Of a DNA stretch of 64,000 nucleotides, positions 39,196-50,063 are shown in pieces (position 1 is the first letter of the stretch; every line of letters starts with the position of its first letter). The stretch lies in contig VWZF01001684.1 in the NCBI GenBank assembly GCA_013396755.1, positions 947,720 to 1,011,719 of the forward strand, given 5' to 3'. A model generated the notes under the pieces. It searched no databases and was not told the origin of the DNA. It saw nothing but the letters and a program-made list of their open reading frames with translations. The position numbers and the translations under genes were made by a program. The DNA comes from Sclerurus mexicanus (taxonomy: Eukaryota; Chordata; Aves; Passeriformes; Furnariidae).

Positions 39196-40003
39196 AATTT
39201 TCCATTCTTTCAGCCGTAGCTAAGCAAGAAAAAAGGGCAAATACACAGTAATGGGCAACAATACAGACTGTGCAAACAGTTTTGCTTTCCCTTTACTGCC
39301 CTCACCCACCATAAATCTGGATGTACCACTGATACCTGGTTTCCCAGTGTAGTGTCTGTGATCCTTGTAGAATCTATCTCACTTTGACTCTGACTTCTGG
39401 AGAGCCACCATTACAGACTGTAGAAATAAGGAAGACGTACGAGCAGCACTTTCCGATTCAGAAAATCAGTCGAACTTGATGCCAGTAGTTCAACTATTTA
39501 TTTCTATTTTCTTTTTATTAGAATTTGTGAGTGGTTTCTTGTCAGCACCATAGGAGAGATGGGAAGCACAGGGCTTTCTATGGTTCCATCAGAGTGTCAA
39601 GGAATCATTTTCATTCCCCAGTTCCAACAATTGTGCATATTTAAAAAAAAAAAGTGTGGTAGTTTAACTGTTTGTTGTTGCAACAACAGTGCCTTGTGTG
39701 CTGGTTTTGCCCCACACTGCTCTGCCTTCCTCCTCTGAGTGAATGGTAGGAGAAGTGTCATTTTGGGTAGATGTGTTATTAAATCACACACACATTCATT
39801 GCTGAGAGCTTCCTGAGCTGCACATAAACTATCTTTGGTGTGTGGTTTTTTGTGTTTTTATTTTTTCTGCAAGCACTGAAAGATGGTGAGAGAGCTGAAA
39901 GCTGGTTGCTCAAACACCTATTTTCATCACGTGTACACTACTTATGAAAAGGGGTTGTGTGATGGTGTCCATCCCACCTGATGGACCACTACCTAATTCA
40001 CTG
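39196..40003. other. Non-coding DNA, no gene recognised
   Basis: AT-rich with A and T homopolymers near 39645 and 39850. No feature identified. Confidence 0.5.
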
Positions 40004-40110
40004 GGTTCTCAGCCCAGTGCTCATCATTGCATAAAGGTCTTAAATCAGCCCTCAAAAATACAGTGTTTTTTTTTTTTGTTTTTTAAATGCCTTCTCTATA
40101 CAAATAACTA
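40004..40110 (+). repeat. Interspersed direct duplication, copy 1
   Basis: 107 bases beginning ggttctcagcccagtgctc and ending tacaaataacta. A second copy lies 582 bases downstream. About five substitutions separate the copies over the ~95 alignable bases, and the internal T-run differs in length (about 14 versus 7 T). Flanking sequence does not clearly match. Confidence 0.9.
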
Positions 40111-40585
40111 ATGGACACAGGAGAAGTTTAGACACCTTTCAGACAACATTTAGTTATCTGAAAGCTCATGAGAGTATTTCACAACCTGACCAGGGGAAAT
40201 GCATTTCAGACTAGCTGAGGAAGATTCCAGAGGAATTTCTTCTTCTTCAGATCAGAGACGGAGGTTTTACAAGGTTGAGGCATCCTCAGCTTGGTTTCAA
40301 TGTCCATTCATTTTTCTGGGGTAGATCAGGCTGTTCTTTTTATTTTTTTTGTTTGGTCCAGTTGTACTTCTTGTACACAAAGCACTGCTGCAAAATGGGC
40401 CAGGAAAACTGGAGTTAAGTCCTAAGAGCAAAAGACACAGAAAAGATAAGATAATTTAGAAAAAATATGGTAACCTTGGGTTTGAAGACACGCTGGTGGC
40501 TCTGCATGTCCCTGCCCACATTTTTTTGCTGTTCCTCCTTTATGTCTCGTGCCTTTGTGCCTATTCAGACCAGCACTCACTTTGT

Positions 40586-40683
40586 GGTTCTCAGCCCAGT
40601 GCTCATCATTTCATACAGGTCTTAAATCAGCCCTGGAAAATACAGGTGGCTTTTTTTAATGCCTTCTCTATACAAATAACTAA
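40586..40683 (+). repeat. Interspersed direct duplication, copy 2
   Basis: 98 bases matching the copy at 40004-40110 in the same orientation, with ~475 bases of unrelated sequence between them. A weak match may extend leftward (gaccac/gaccag upstream of each). No gap is present, so unlike the pair at 31-32 kb this looks like a real local duplication or two copies of an unknown short repeat. Confidence 0.9.
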
Positions 40684-41439
40684 ATGCCATCCTTTCTCTG
40701 ATGCGCAAAGTTGTAAAATGTTTGGTATTTAATCACACAGAAACATGTGAAATTACATTAGAAATACACCTCATCCAGTTGTTTAAGGGCAGAGGCTGGT
40801 GAGATGGTGACAAGTCAATCTGATATTATAAAAATGGAAAATATCTGTGCTAAGAAAAATACAAATAGTAACAGACCTGCTGTTTATTGTTTATACTCTT
40901 CATCTTTTGCCATTGAATCCCCAAATCAGGCTTCCCTCACCACAGCAGGGCTGAGACAGTCCTGAGCCCAGCTCACCCCTCACTGCCCTCCTGCCTCACA
41001 CTCAGCTGTACGAGCAGCTCCTCCCCGCTGAGCTGATTTGAACCCCACACAGCATTTGCTTAAATGGTATCCTGGGTACTCAACCCCCATGGCAAAAACC
41101 AGATCCTCCCAATTCAGCCCCTCATATTCCCCATTTTCCTCTCAGTGCCCCTCCGTGCCCTACATTGTAAATACTTGTTCTGGGGAGAGAAACGAATTTT
41201 ATTGTGTAATGTTAGGAGCGGGGAATGAAGGCAAACAGGGCTTCTTTTGTTTGTTTGTTTTATTGTTACTGTTATTGAAGGAGGGTTTGTTTGGGTTTTT
41301 TTTCAGTACGGGCAAGTTCTGACCCATAACTGTGCTCTTAGGTACTCCTGAAAATAAAAAAGTACATTTGCATCAGGTACGCCTGAGACAAAAAGAAATT
41401 ATATATCATAGAGGTTTTCTGATCCTGTTCAGTGCACAA
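40684..41439. other. Non-coding DNA, no gene recognised
   Basis: Contains a TTTG-rich run near 41248-41262. A 94-codon ORF (41038-41322) ends in a Phe/Leu-rich low-complexity tail derived from that run and is not credible as a gene. Confidence 0.5.
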
Positions 41440-41740
41440 ATGCCAATCAGAAGCAAATATGGGGCTGTTTCTTGCAATCCATTTTGATATTTACAACAGA
41501 ACATGGCATATCATTTAATTTAAATTTGCAGCATGCTCAGTGTAATTAATGCTGTGCAGTGCCTAGAAAATCGTGATTTCTTAATGTGATACAATGCCTG
41601 CATGCTGAGAGCATGTTTTTTAAACTACTGTATCATTTTGGAGCATTAATGGGGAGGCACTGCCATTAAACAGGAAAAAGAGCCATGCTCACTTGCTCTT
41701 TATGAAACTTCCATGCAGCCCCCCAAAATATGATGCAAAG
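41440..41740. promoter_or_regulatory. Repeat-poor AT-rich block, possible conserved non-coding element
   Basis: About 300 bases with low repeat content and clustered cores (catttaatttaaat, gtaattaatgc, gcattaatggg, gccattaaac) plus paired gcatgct/agcatg motifs. Texture only; conservation not tested. Confidence 0.25.
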
Positions 41741-44574
41741 TACAGGTTTGTTTTAAAAGAGGGGGGAGAGTCAGAGGTTTAATTTTCCCTTGACACAGCA
41801 TGATGCCTGAATAGCCAGACAGCTATTCCTAAATTATGTGCATTTCATTCCTAGGAGCTGTGAGCATTTTGAATGGGCTGTTGTTAAATACAGTACACAA
41901 GCATAAATACTCCAGGGAACAGCAAGCTGAAATTTTGGCATGAGCAGAAATCTGATGTAGTATCTGAGCACGTAATAATAATGCATATTGATTTGCTGGG
42001 AGTGCTAAGGGAGGGGGGTTGGTACTCCGGGATGAGACCTGGTAAACTTGGGAGCATCTTGTGTGGTTATAATAAGCTGTGGTGTTTGCGTGCTGGGGCT
42101 TTGATAGGGACAACCAGGCTCACATGGAGCTGTAGACCTGGAGACTGGCCGGGGTCTCAGTTTTGGGACTGAACCCAAGAAACTGAATGCATGATAAAGG
42201 TATTAATGTATTATACTGAAGTAAAGCGTGGGGAACTTGAATCTTCACCTGGAAAAAGGTAATGTGTTTGGCAAGAAGGGTCAGGACCAAAAGCTCTGCA
42301 AGGTCAGAAGCTTTGCTGCCAATGAGCTTGGGTGTGAGTTTACCTGTTTTATGTTTGAATTGTGTAAAAAGAAGAGAAAAGGAAAAAAACCCAAACAACC
42401 CAACACTATCCCCCTATTATTTTGCAAGGAATCAGTTTCTACCAGATATACTCTAAAAGCTCTCTTTATAGACCTGTTGATAGCAAAGCAAATTCTTCAG
42501 GTTCTCTAAATAAATCTGTTCCTAAATATAATGCTTCAACTTCTATATTCTCATCTGACACCTGACAATTCCTCCTTAAGAGTAATTGGTCCTGTCTCTG
42601 AACCTCTGCAAATGCTGCGTGAGGAGGGTGGACAATTTATTGATTTAGATTGATTTTCGCGAGGAGCATGCGAGACAGATGCGGTGTTTGGTGTCACACG
42701 GTGTATGTATCACACTCCTTGGGAACATCCCCAGGCAGGAGCCTTCAGGAGTATGTGCAGGTGCTGTGTTGGACCTCTGGCAGTGGTCCCCTCGGGGAGG
42801 GACACCAGTGCACTGGCCAGGTTTGAATGTCAGGGGGTGATGGCACAGGCACCATCCCAAGCCGAGCGGTATCTCCGCAGGCAGGAACCAAAGGGTTCCT
42901 TAGTGCAGGTTGCCCAACGTGTTGATCTCTTCCTACCGTGCCATCAAGCAGGGGCTGTTGGAGTGAGTGCTTGGATATTTCCATGCCTGTAACTGTATTT
43001 TCCAGTGCTGTGGTTATTTGAGAACATTACAGGACAGGGCAGCGGATTTGTCAGGACTGAAAGGATTTGTGAACTGGCTGTTTAGTTTGTGACAAAAAGA
43101 AAAAAAGAAAGCCATTGATATTAATAGCTCTGAGCCCCAGTAAAGACCTAAAACAACTCAGGGAAATAGCAGAACAAAAGAAGACAGAAACAAGATGGCA
43201 CTGAGGGTCTCATCGCCAGGGAGGGTGATTAAGACGTGAGGCGAAGGGCTGTCCCACTTGTGTGCGGGTTTGGCTGGGGAAATCACCCTCCTCCCGCTGC
43301 CTCGCTTCCCCCATCCATAATGAGGGAAGGAATAACTTTGCAGCACACTTTGCATTGGCATTGCATGCTAACTTCATTACTGTTTGCAACAGCCTGTGCA
43401 GTCCTCAGAGGAAAGCAATAATAACAAAGAAAAAAAAAAAAGACAATTACCAAGCACATAGTTTTCATCTATAATCTTCATTTCAGGATTCACTATTGCC
43501 GATGTCAATATTTTATAATGGAAGAATGAGATATGCTAAGTTTCCGTTTGATGGAAGTAAATTCAGATTTAATATTGCCGAGGAGCTGAATTTTTAATAC
43601 AGCAGAGCAGAATGCAGCCATTCCAGCCCCTGTTTGCACCAGCTCAGCGATGTTCCCATGGCCAGGCAGCAAAATGGGAAGAAGCTGCTCTGCATTTTCA
43701 GTGGGGTGACAGTACTTTGTCATTTAGCTCTGTCACGATAATTGGGAGTGTCACACAATGAAGCAACATGACACACCCCTGGTAAATGAAGAGTTTTCAA
43801 AGTGATGTACAGCCCCTGTCAACTGCCAAAGCTTTTGTTTGTTCACGGAGCCAGGCAGCATTTCCACAAGGAAAACCACACTGGAGAGGCACACTCGGAA
43901 AGTTTGCTGCAAATTGATTTCCTCTCTGTTCTTATAAAATGGGAGAGATCCCATGTACAGTAGGAGAACACCCCCTTTTATCACACACTCCTGGCTTTCA
44001 ACCTGCTGAGGGCTTTCCACGAACTCTTTAGGAATTTACCTCTTTTTGTTAAATTGGGCTGGATCTCATTAATAAAAGAATGGTATAATGGAAAAGAGTT
44101 TCTAAAATTATACTGTAACCTAGAATTGCAGGATTCAGCTTTCTCTGCCTGAAGAAAAAAATTCTGAAGCATTAAACTTACTTTATCAAGCATTGCACCT
44201 GACATGCTCTCATAAATTTTACATACATTTTAACTTATTTTAATATTATGCAGGCTTGGTTTAAAATATTCCCATGAAGTAACTAAAATGAAGCTGCTCA
44301 GCCATATATTAGAGCTAAAAAAATACTTGTTCCCCCCCGCCCCATCAATATTTCTTTACTTAAAATCATGTGTTGTATGTAAGTTAAATTTTCCCTTGCT
44401 GAGATGCTTTGTATATCTTAATAGGAACTACCACAGGCCCAGTGAGTTGTATTTCTGTTGGGTTAAATGTACTTTCTTTGCTTTTTTAGAGATGTCTTGC
44501 CTAAAAGTAGATATCAGTAACCCTTTGCGTGCCATAGTGCAGCAGGGCCCATAGCTAAACATGTGGTCATACAT
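41741..44574. other. Non-coding DNA, no gene recognised
   Basis: ORFs up to 102 codons on both strands without recognisable products. A small GC-rich interval at 42.66-42.98 kb holds overlapping frames on both strands. An A-run near 43430 is homopolymeric. Confidence 0.5.
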
Positions 44575-44665
44575 ATTATATATTATACATAACTGTATTT
44601 AAATGTATGTATTGCTATACATATACATACACACATGTGTATGTGTATATATGCACAGATATGTA
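44575..44665. repeat. TA/TG-rich microsatellite-like tract abutting CR1
   Basis: Mixed tatata, tacata and acacatgtgtatgtgtatata units of alternating purine-pyrimidine sequence lead directly into the terminal octamers of the CR1 element. CR1 3' ends often sit next to simple repeats, so this may mark its insertion site. Confidence 0.75.
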
Positions 44666-45100
44666 TCACAGAACCACAGAATGGCCTGGGTTGGAAGGGA
44701 CCTTGGAGATCATCCAGTGCCACCCCTGCCATGGGCAGGGACACCTTCCACCAGCCCAGGTGGCTCCAAGCCCTGTCCTTAGCCTTGGACACTTCCAGGG
44801 ATCCAGGGGCAGCCACAGCTTCTCTGCCCAACCCGTGCCAGTTCCTTACCAGCCTCACAGTGAAAGGTTTTTTCCTAAAGTCCAATCTGAACTACTCTGT
44901 CTCTCATTGTGAAACCATTCCCCTCTGTCCTGTCACTCCAGGTCCCTGTAAGTAGTCTCTCTCCATCTTCCTTGTTACTGGGAGGCCACAATTAGGTCAC
45001 CCCAAAGCGTTTTCTTTTGCAGGCTGAACAATCCCAGTTCTCTCAGCCTTTCCTCGTAGGAGCGGTGCTCCACCCCTCCTGTCATCTTGGTGGCCCTCTC
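44666..45100 (-). mobile_element. CR1 LINE, 5'-truncated 3' end
   Basis: About 435 bases reading, on the + strand, as the reverse complement of the avian CR1 3' region. It starts with the octamer tail (two ATTCTGTG/GTTCTGTG units on the minus strand). The ggttggaagggacc block, the 'catgggcagggacacctt' block, 'acttccagggatccagggg', 'aggctgaacaatcccag' and 'gtgctccacccctcctgtcatcttggtggccctc' follow in that order. Only untranslated and distal sequence is left, so it cannot encode reverse transcriptase. The family and orientation are secure; subfamily is not assigned. Confidence 0.97.
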
Positions 45101-45500
45101 ACGTATATATCAAAACATACCCGTATTTTCGCAGGAGCAGCCCCGCTGGCTGGAACAGCAGATGACGGCACCAGCAGAGGCTTCCCAGGGCCGCCCCCTC
45201 CCCGGGCCGATGTCCTCATGCGGCAGGTACGACATCACTGGCAGCTCATCACAAAGCTCCGTCTGTGCCCTGATTCCTGAAGCCATTTCAAAGCCCCAGC
45301 TAAATTACACAAACACTTGCCCATAGACATAACAGCTCGCTGCCATTTCGCGGAGCCTGGCCCACGTGTGTGTCAGGCGGTACTGGGGCAGACACTGGGC
45401 TGGTTATGTCTGAGCGCCCTTATCTGATGGAGCAGCCGACAGCGCTGCACAGCTGTGCGCGGGCTCCGCCGCTGCCACGCCGCTGTTTATTTGCCTTCTG
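45101..45500. promoter_or_regulatory. CpG-enriched block next to CR1
   Basis: About 24 CpGs in 370 bases, at higher GC than its flanks, with GATA-type cttatct near 45419, E-box cagctg near 45450 and several gccgc repeats near 45467-45485. This is the densest CpG region inside the window and could be an orphan CpG island or promoter. Retained CpGs imply low germline methylation. Function is inference. Confidence 0.4.
45135..45226 (+). other. Candidate exon (unverified)
   Basis: Acceptor ccgtattttcgcag ends at 45134 and donor CAG|GTACGA starts at 45227; the 92-base interval is open in one frame (starting EQPRWLEQQM). That frame also stays open past the donor to a TAG near 45327, giving a ~63-residue alternative. 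I recognise no protein. The acceptor lies only ~35 bases beyond the truncated end of the CR1. It could be an exon of a lineage-specific or non-coding transcript, or chance. Confidence 0.2.
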
Positions 45501-46424
45501 CCACTTAGTTTGCCTTGAGAAGCAGCGGGGGCCTTCTTCAATGAGCTGAAAAATGTGTATTGTATGAAGGTCTGCAGAGGGTTCGTGCCATAGTTCAATG
45601 GGCAAACGCGAACCCAGGGGATGGCGTTTCATTTAAACATTTGGTTTACATCTTTACATGCCAAAAACATTAATGTCTTGACTTCGGCAAACTGAATTCA
45701 GCACTTTGTTCGTTTTCCTTTCTTTCCCCCTTCTTCCCTTAAATGAAGTAATTATAGCCAAAACACTCTGTGGGTATTTATTCTTCCTCCTCAAAGGTGG
45801 AGTTTCGCACACGAACATTTGGTTTCAGGGCTGGAATTGTCAGTAGCTGCTCACTTGACACTCTCCCGTTAGTTTGCATTGGAAACCACCAGTAGTTTCT
45901 TTCCTTGTGTTTATTGTACCACTCTCAGCCCTTTGATCGGGACATCCTGGGTAACAGCAAGGTCTAGCTTAGTGAATATGTGCTGTTCTAAAAAAGAAGT
46001 GAAGAATACAGTTTCTGTCAAAGGCTCCACAAAGATAGTGAATGTAATTGAGAAGCAGAAGGGCATTTATGGAAGTGCATCTGAATGTCCTCTTCACATG
46101 TAATTGCATCAGGCGTTCTACATTAACATGCAAGTGCTGTCCAAAGGGGGAAAAAAAAAACAAAACCCAGCTTATTTTTAGGTAGAAGCCCTCAGTGGGC
46201 AGTAAATTACCCATAATATCCCCCAAACTAGCAATTAGCCCTGTTTGCTGACTACCTGAATTGTTTCACAGTAGTTCAGCACAGGCTTACCAGTTATCAC
46301 CATACTTATAATCAGAGATTCCGTCTATGAATCCCGCAGCTCCACATACTGCCTGCCTAAGGTCAGCAGGAATAACAAATACATTTTATTTGCTTCTTTT
46401 GGCCCTTTAAAGCTGTTTTCTCAG
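45501..46424. other. Non-coding DNA, no gene recognised
   Basis: No ORF above 85 codons. An A-run with adjacent C-rich bases lies near 46150. Nothing identified. Confidence 0.5.
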
Positions 46425-46503
46425 GCTTCAATATGTGAGGAGAGCTGATGCTGCCGTGCTGCTTCAACGGCAAGAATTTGACAAGAGGAAGCAATTCAGA
46501 AGT
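46425..46503 (+). other. Candidate exon (unverified)
   Basis: Acceptor with a pyrimidine-rich tract (agctgttttctcag ending at 46424) and a near-consensus donor (AGT|GTAAGTG, GT at 46504). The 79-base interval is open in only one frame: one leading base then 26 codons, charged and Gln/Arg-rich (LQYVRRADAAVLL, then QRQEFDKRKQF). The composition is protein-like, but I recognise no family. It may equally be an exon of a long non-coding RNA. Confidence 0.25.
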
Positions 46504-49171
46504 GTAAGTGTATTTGTTAAGTTAATATTTATTTGTTTGTGCTATTTGGTATTTATTCCCTTGTTAGCAGACAGTCCTGCCTGGAGACAGGGAGCTTCCT
46601 ACCAGTTTCTGGGGTTTGCTCTTCAGAAGTTACAACACTGGAAGACATTTTTCAACACGAGCCTGTAACCGAGGAGTGGAACACTAGAAAATATGGAATG
46701 AAAAACCTATGGAATTTTTTCCCTTAAGGTGGTGGAGCAGTTTTCATATCCCCAAATATCCATGCTTTGCCAAAATAGTAACTCAGCTTGGAAAACAGTT
46801 GCTGTATTTGCCTGTTTTAGCAGTAGAAACAATCATGGGCCTACACATGCACACAAATACAAGTACACACATCCCAGCTGCAGCATTCGGCTTAAAGAAA
46901 GAAACCTAAGTAAAAATAAGACTAATGAAGCATTTGAAAAAGAATATAGAAATGTTTGGACCCTGAGCATTAAAGGTGTACTTCTAAGTGCTGCACACAC
47001 CTTTCTGAGTAATGCTTTAATTGACGTATTATTTCTCAGGCAAAATCCAACTGAATTAACTTAGTGCCACCACTTAAACCCCATTTGCAGTGCTGGTTCT
47101 TTGTCACATGACACTGACATGGACCTGTATCCTGTCTCTGATCTGACTGACTAGATCTGGGGAATGAAGGAGATGGAACAGGGATTCACGATGGAGAGGC
47201 ACAACTCAAGACTGGTTCTCCTTTGCAAAGGCACTCTGAGAAGCAGAGAAAACAAAGGTGGCACAGAGAGGACTGTAAGTGAAAGAATGACTTCCCTCTC
47301 CATTAGTTTTTAAGCCAGGACAAGGAGACAGGAGCTATACGAGCAACTCTAGACCCCAAGAATGTCCCCAAATGGCTCCAAAGCTCTGCTGCTTCAAGAG
47401 CAGATGCTCAGGTAGGGAGTCTGTAGCTCCCAGTTAATGGCTTGGTCAGGCAGTGACCAGTTTGGCACTCAAGGAAAAAAGAGAACACTTGGTGATGACG
47501 GTGCCAGCAGACCCGCTTTTCAAAAGAAAAAGAGAACTGTTTTCCAGAAAAAGGAAAATAAATCTTCAGGTTGAATGCTGTTTCCACCCTTACTAATCAG
47601 GCCTTGACCAAGAAAAGTGCAAATAAACTGATCATAAATTAAGTCATCCCTGTTGTGAGCATGAACACACATACCTGGCCAATGCAGGCAAAAGCAGATT
47701 GATGAAACAACAAAGTTCACCTTGTTTTCTGAGTTGAAAACTCACGCTGTTTCTTGGCAGAGCAGGCATGTCAGGCCTGTAATAACCACTTGCTACCTTG
47801 CTTCAATCAGCATTGAAACCAGCACAGTATTAACATCTTGGGGAAAATCCATCTGGAAACTGCTTTCTGGGGGAAAAAAATGAAAGGGAGGTAACTGAAT
47901 ACCACACCCCATGGTTATTTATTGATTTCACAGTAACTTTGAGGAACTTCAAATTCCCCCCATCACCCCAAAAACTTGTATTTCAAACATTTTCTGTCAA
48001 AGTGCAGAGCTGTTCCTGTTCAGAAGGAAGAGGCAAAGAGCAGCCCGTCTTCACCTGAAGGTGAATCACTTGGTGTGGCAGAGGCAGGTGCAGAGGTTGG
48101 TATTTGCTGCTTGGTTTTACTTTGCAGGACCTTTGGTGGGCACAGAAGATGTGCCCAGTACAGTGGGTGGCATCACTGGGACAAAGCCAGCCTGGCAGAG
48201 TCTGGCAGAGCATCCCCAAACTGGGAATCAGAGCAACCTCCCTGGCTCAGACGTGGGGCAGCTGCTGCATTTACACCCCAGGGGGTTGAGGCTGGAACAC
48301 AAGAGCTGAACTCTAAAAATGCTTCCACAAATGTTACTTTCTCCTGACATGATAACACTCAAATTGACTTTTCCTTTTGCCTCCTGATGGCCTGGTATGA
48401 ATATACACTTGGCATTGCTTTGCATCACCTCTTCTTTCCACTGGATCAACTAACATGATAGTTTCAGGATGCAGAGGGTACTTATGCTTGGCATTAAAAA
48501 AAATAAATTATGTAAATCCTGTTGTGGGAAAGCTAATACAAAGTTAACTGGGTAAATGAGCCAAAGAAAGCCTTCCCTTTATATTTTTCCTCTGATTTCT
48601 TTTAGTATTTTTCCTGAAGCACTACTAAATTTGAAGACAACAGTGATGATGTACAGCACACATGCTCTAAAATGCATCTGCCCTATGTGAATGCACCCTG
48701 TACTGCTGGTTCAGCTTGCACACTCACTGGCCACGGTTTGGAGGCTTTCAGCATCTCCGGAGTATTTCTGGAAAGGAAGCAAACAATCCAAGGTCCAGAC
48801 ACTGGACTTTTAAATTAACAAGATACTTACTGCCTACTCTGAAAAACACTTTGCCAAAAAAACTGGGCTAGGGCGAGGGCGTAATTTCAGAAGAAGTTTT
48901 AGGACCAGCCTAGGCTGTAGGTTTGCATTCAATGATGCTTAAATGTAATGCCCTGGCCAGTTACATCCTGGCCAGCAACTGCTGGGATCGGGCTCTGCCA
49001 AATTCCTGTCACCTTGGGTTTCATTAGCATGTGAAAACAGACCCCTCTTGGCTTTGTGTCTCACTGCAAAACAAACCCCAGCCCTCTGGTTTGGCCGGGG
49101 GTGTAGAGCTGCCTCATGCACTCAGCTTTATAAGGACTTGGACAGCTTTTATTCATTTTTTTTTACTACAG
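46504..49171. other. Non-coding DNA between candidate exons
   Basis: ORFs up to 123 codons; none recognised. Ordinary sequence with short A-runs and no transposon seen. Confidence 0.5.
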
Positions 49172-49228
49172 CTCTTCAAAAGTTACCAGAGCGGAGGTTC
49201 CTTTTTACAATGCTGAGGAGGAACTCAG
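49172..49228 (+). other. Candidate exon (unverified)
   Basis: A long T-rich tract (tttttttttactacag, ending at 49171) precedes the interval and a consensus donor (CAG|GTAAGC) follows it. The 57 bases are open in two of three frames. In the frame with two leading bases, an ATG at 49210 opens a short reading frame that stays open across a hypothetical splice to the next candidate exon (49980). In phase 0 there is a TGA. Confidence 0.25.
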
Positions 49229-49979
49229 GTAAGCTCCTAAAGGACTCACGAGCATTGGCTGACCAAGTACTTAGCAGAATGAGTAAATATTTTATAATTA
49301 AGTCCTTAATTAAGAACTGTGTATTTGAAAAGAATAAAATCCTACCATATGAAATATTTCCTGTGCATTTTGCTATCTCCAGCCATTATAATAGTGAGTG
49401 AACCAGAACACTCGAAATATTTGCAGAAGGAAATTCTGAATGAATAACACACTTAACTAACTAAGGCCATTTTTCTAAAATGAAGAAACTTCCCTAAGTC
49501 ATATCCATTCAATGAGGGAAAAGAAACAGCCCCACATAACCAGCCTATGTGCACAGCACCTTCTGTCGACTGCACAAATATCCTGTTTTACCTTTGAACT
49601 AGCTACAGAGGCAGGAAAATTAGATTATTTTGGGAATAATTACATCTATATGGAAAAAAATAGAAAAATCACAGTCTGTCCAGGGACAGTGTGAATGCAA
49701 AGGGATGTGATATTTATGAACTTGTTAGAAATTATTCCTGGTTTTGGTTGGCAAAAGTCCTTGAACACAAATTCACTTAAGGGCAGTAAGAGTCCAGAGT
49801 AGATAGAAAAGAGCAAGGCAGTCAGAGTTTTGGGTACAGACCATGCTGGGATCTAGTCAGCACTGGTGAAAAGAGCACTGCAAGCGTTTATTTCCTTTCT
49901 GTACTCACTGGCTTCTTCAACAGAAGAACTGATACTACTTAAAAGCCTTAACTGAGTCACTCTTTCCCCTTCCTTCCAG
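49229..49979. other. Putative intron between candidate exons
   Basis: 751 bases bounded by a consensus donor and a strong acceptor. No other feature recognised. Confidence 0.2.
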
Positions 49980-50063
49980 GAGGTAGAGGGATCCAAGTGG
50001 AAGACCCTCTGGGATGCCCACGGATATCAGTACAAGCTCCCTCTTTGAATGCCAAGGTTATGG
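49980..50063 (+). other. Candidate exon (unverified)
   Basis: A strong pyrimidine tract (tctttccccttccttccag, ending at 49979) and donor ATGG|GTAAGG bound 84 bases, a multiple of three. One frame is open throughout (two leading bases, then GRGIQVEDPLGCPRISVQ and onward). It is the same phase left by the 57-base candidate upstream, so the two could be joined without a stop. I recognise no protein; a non-coding transcript is at least as likely. Confidence 0.25.
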
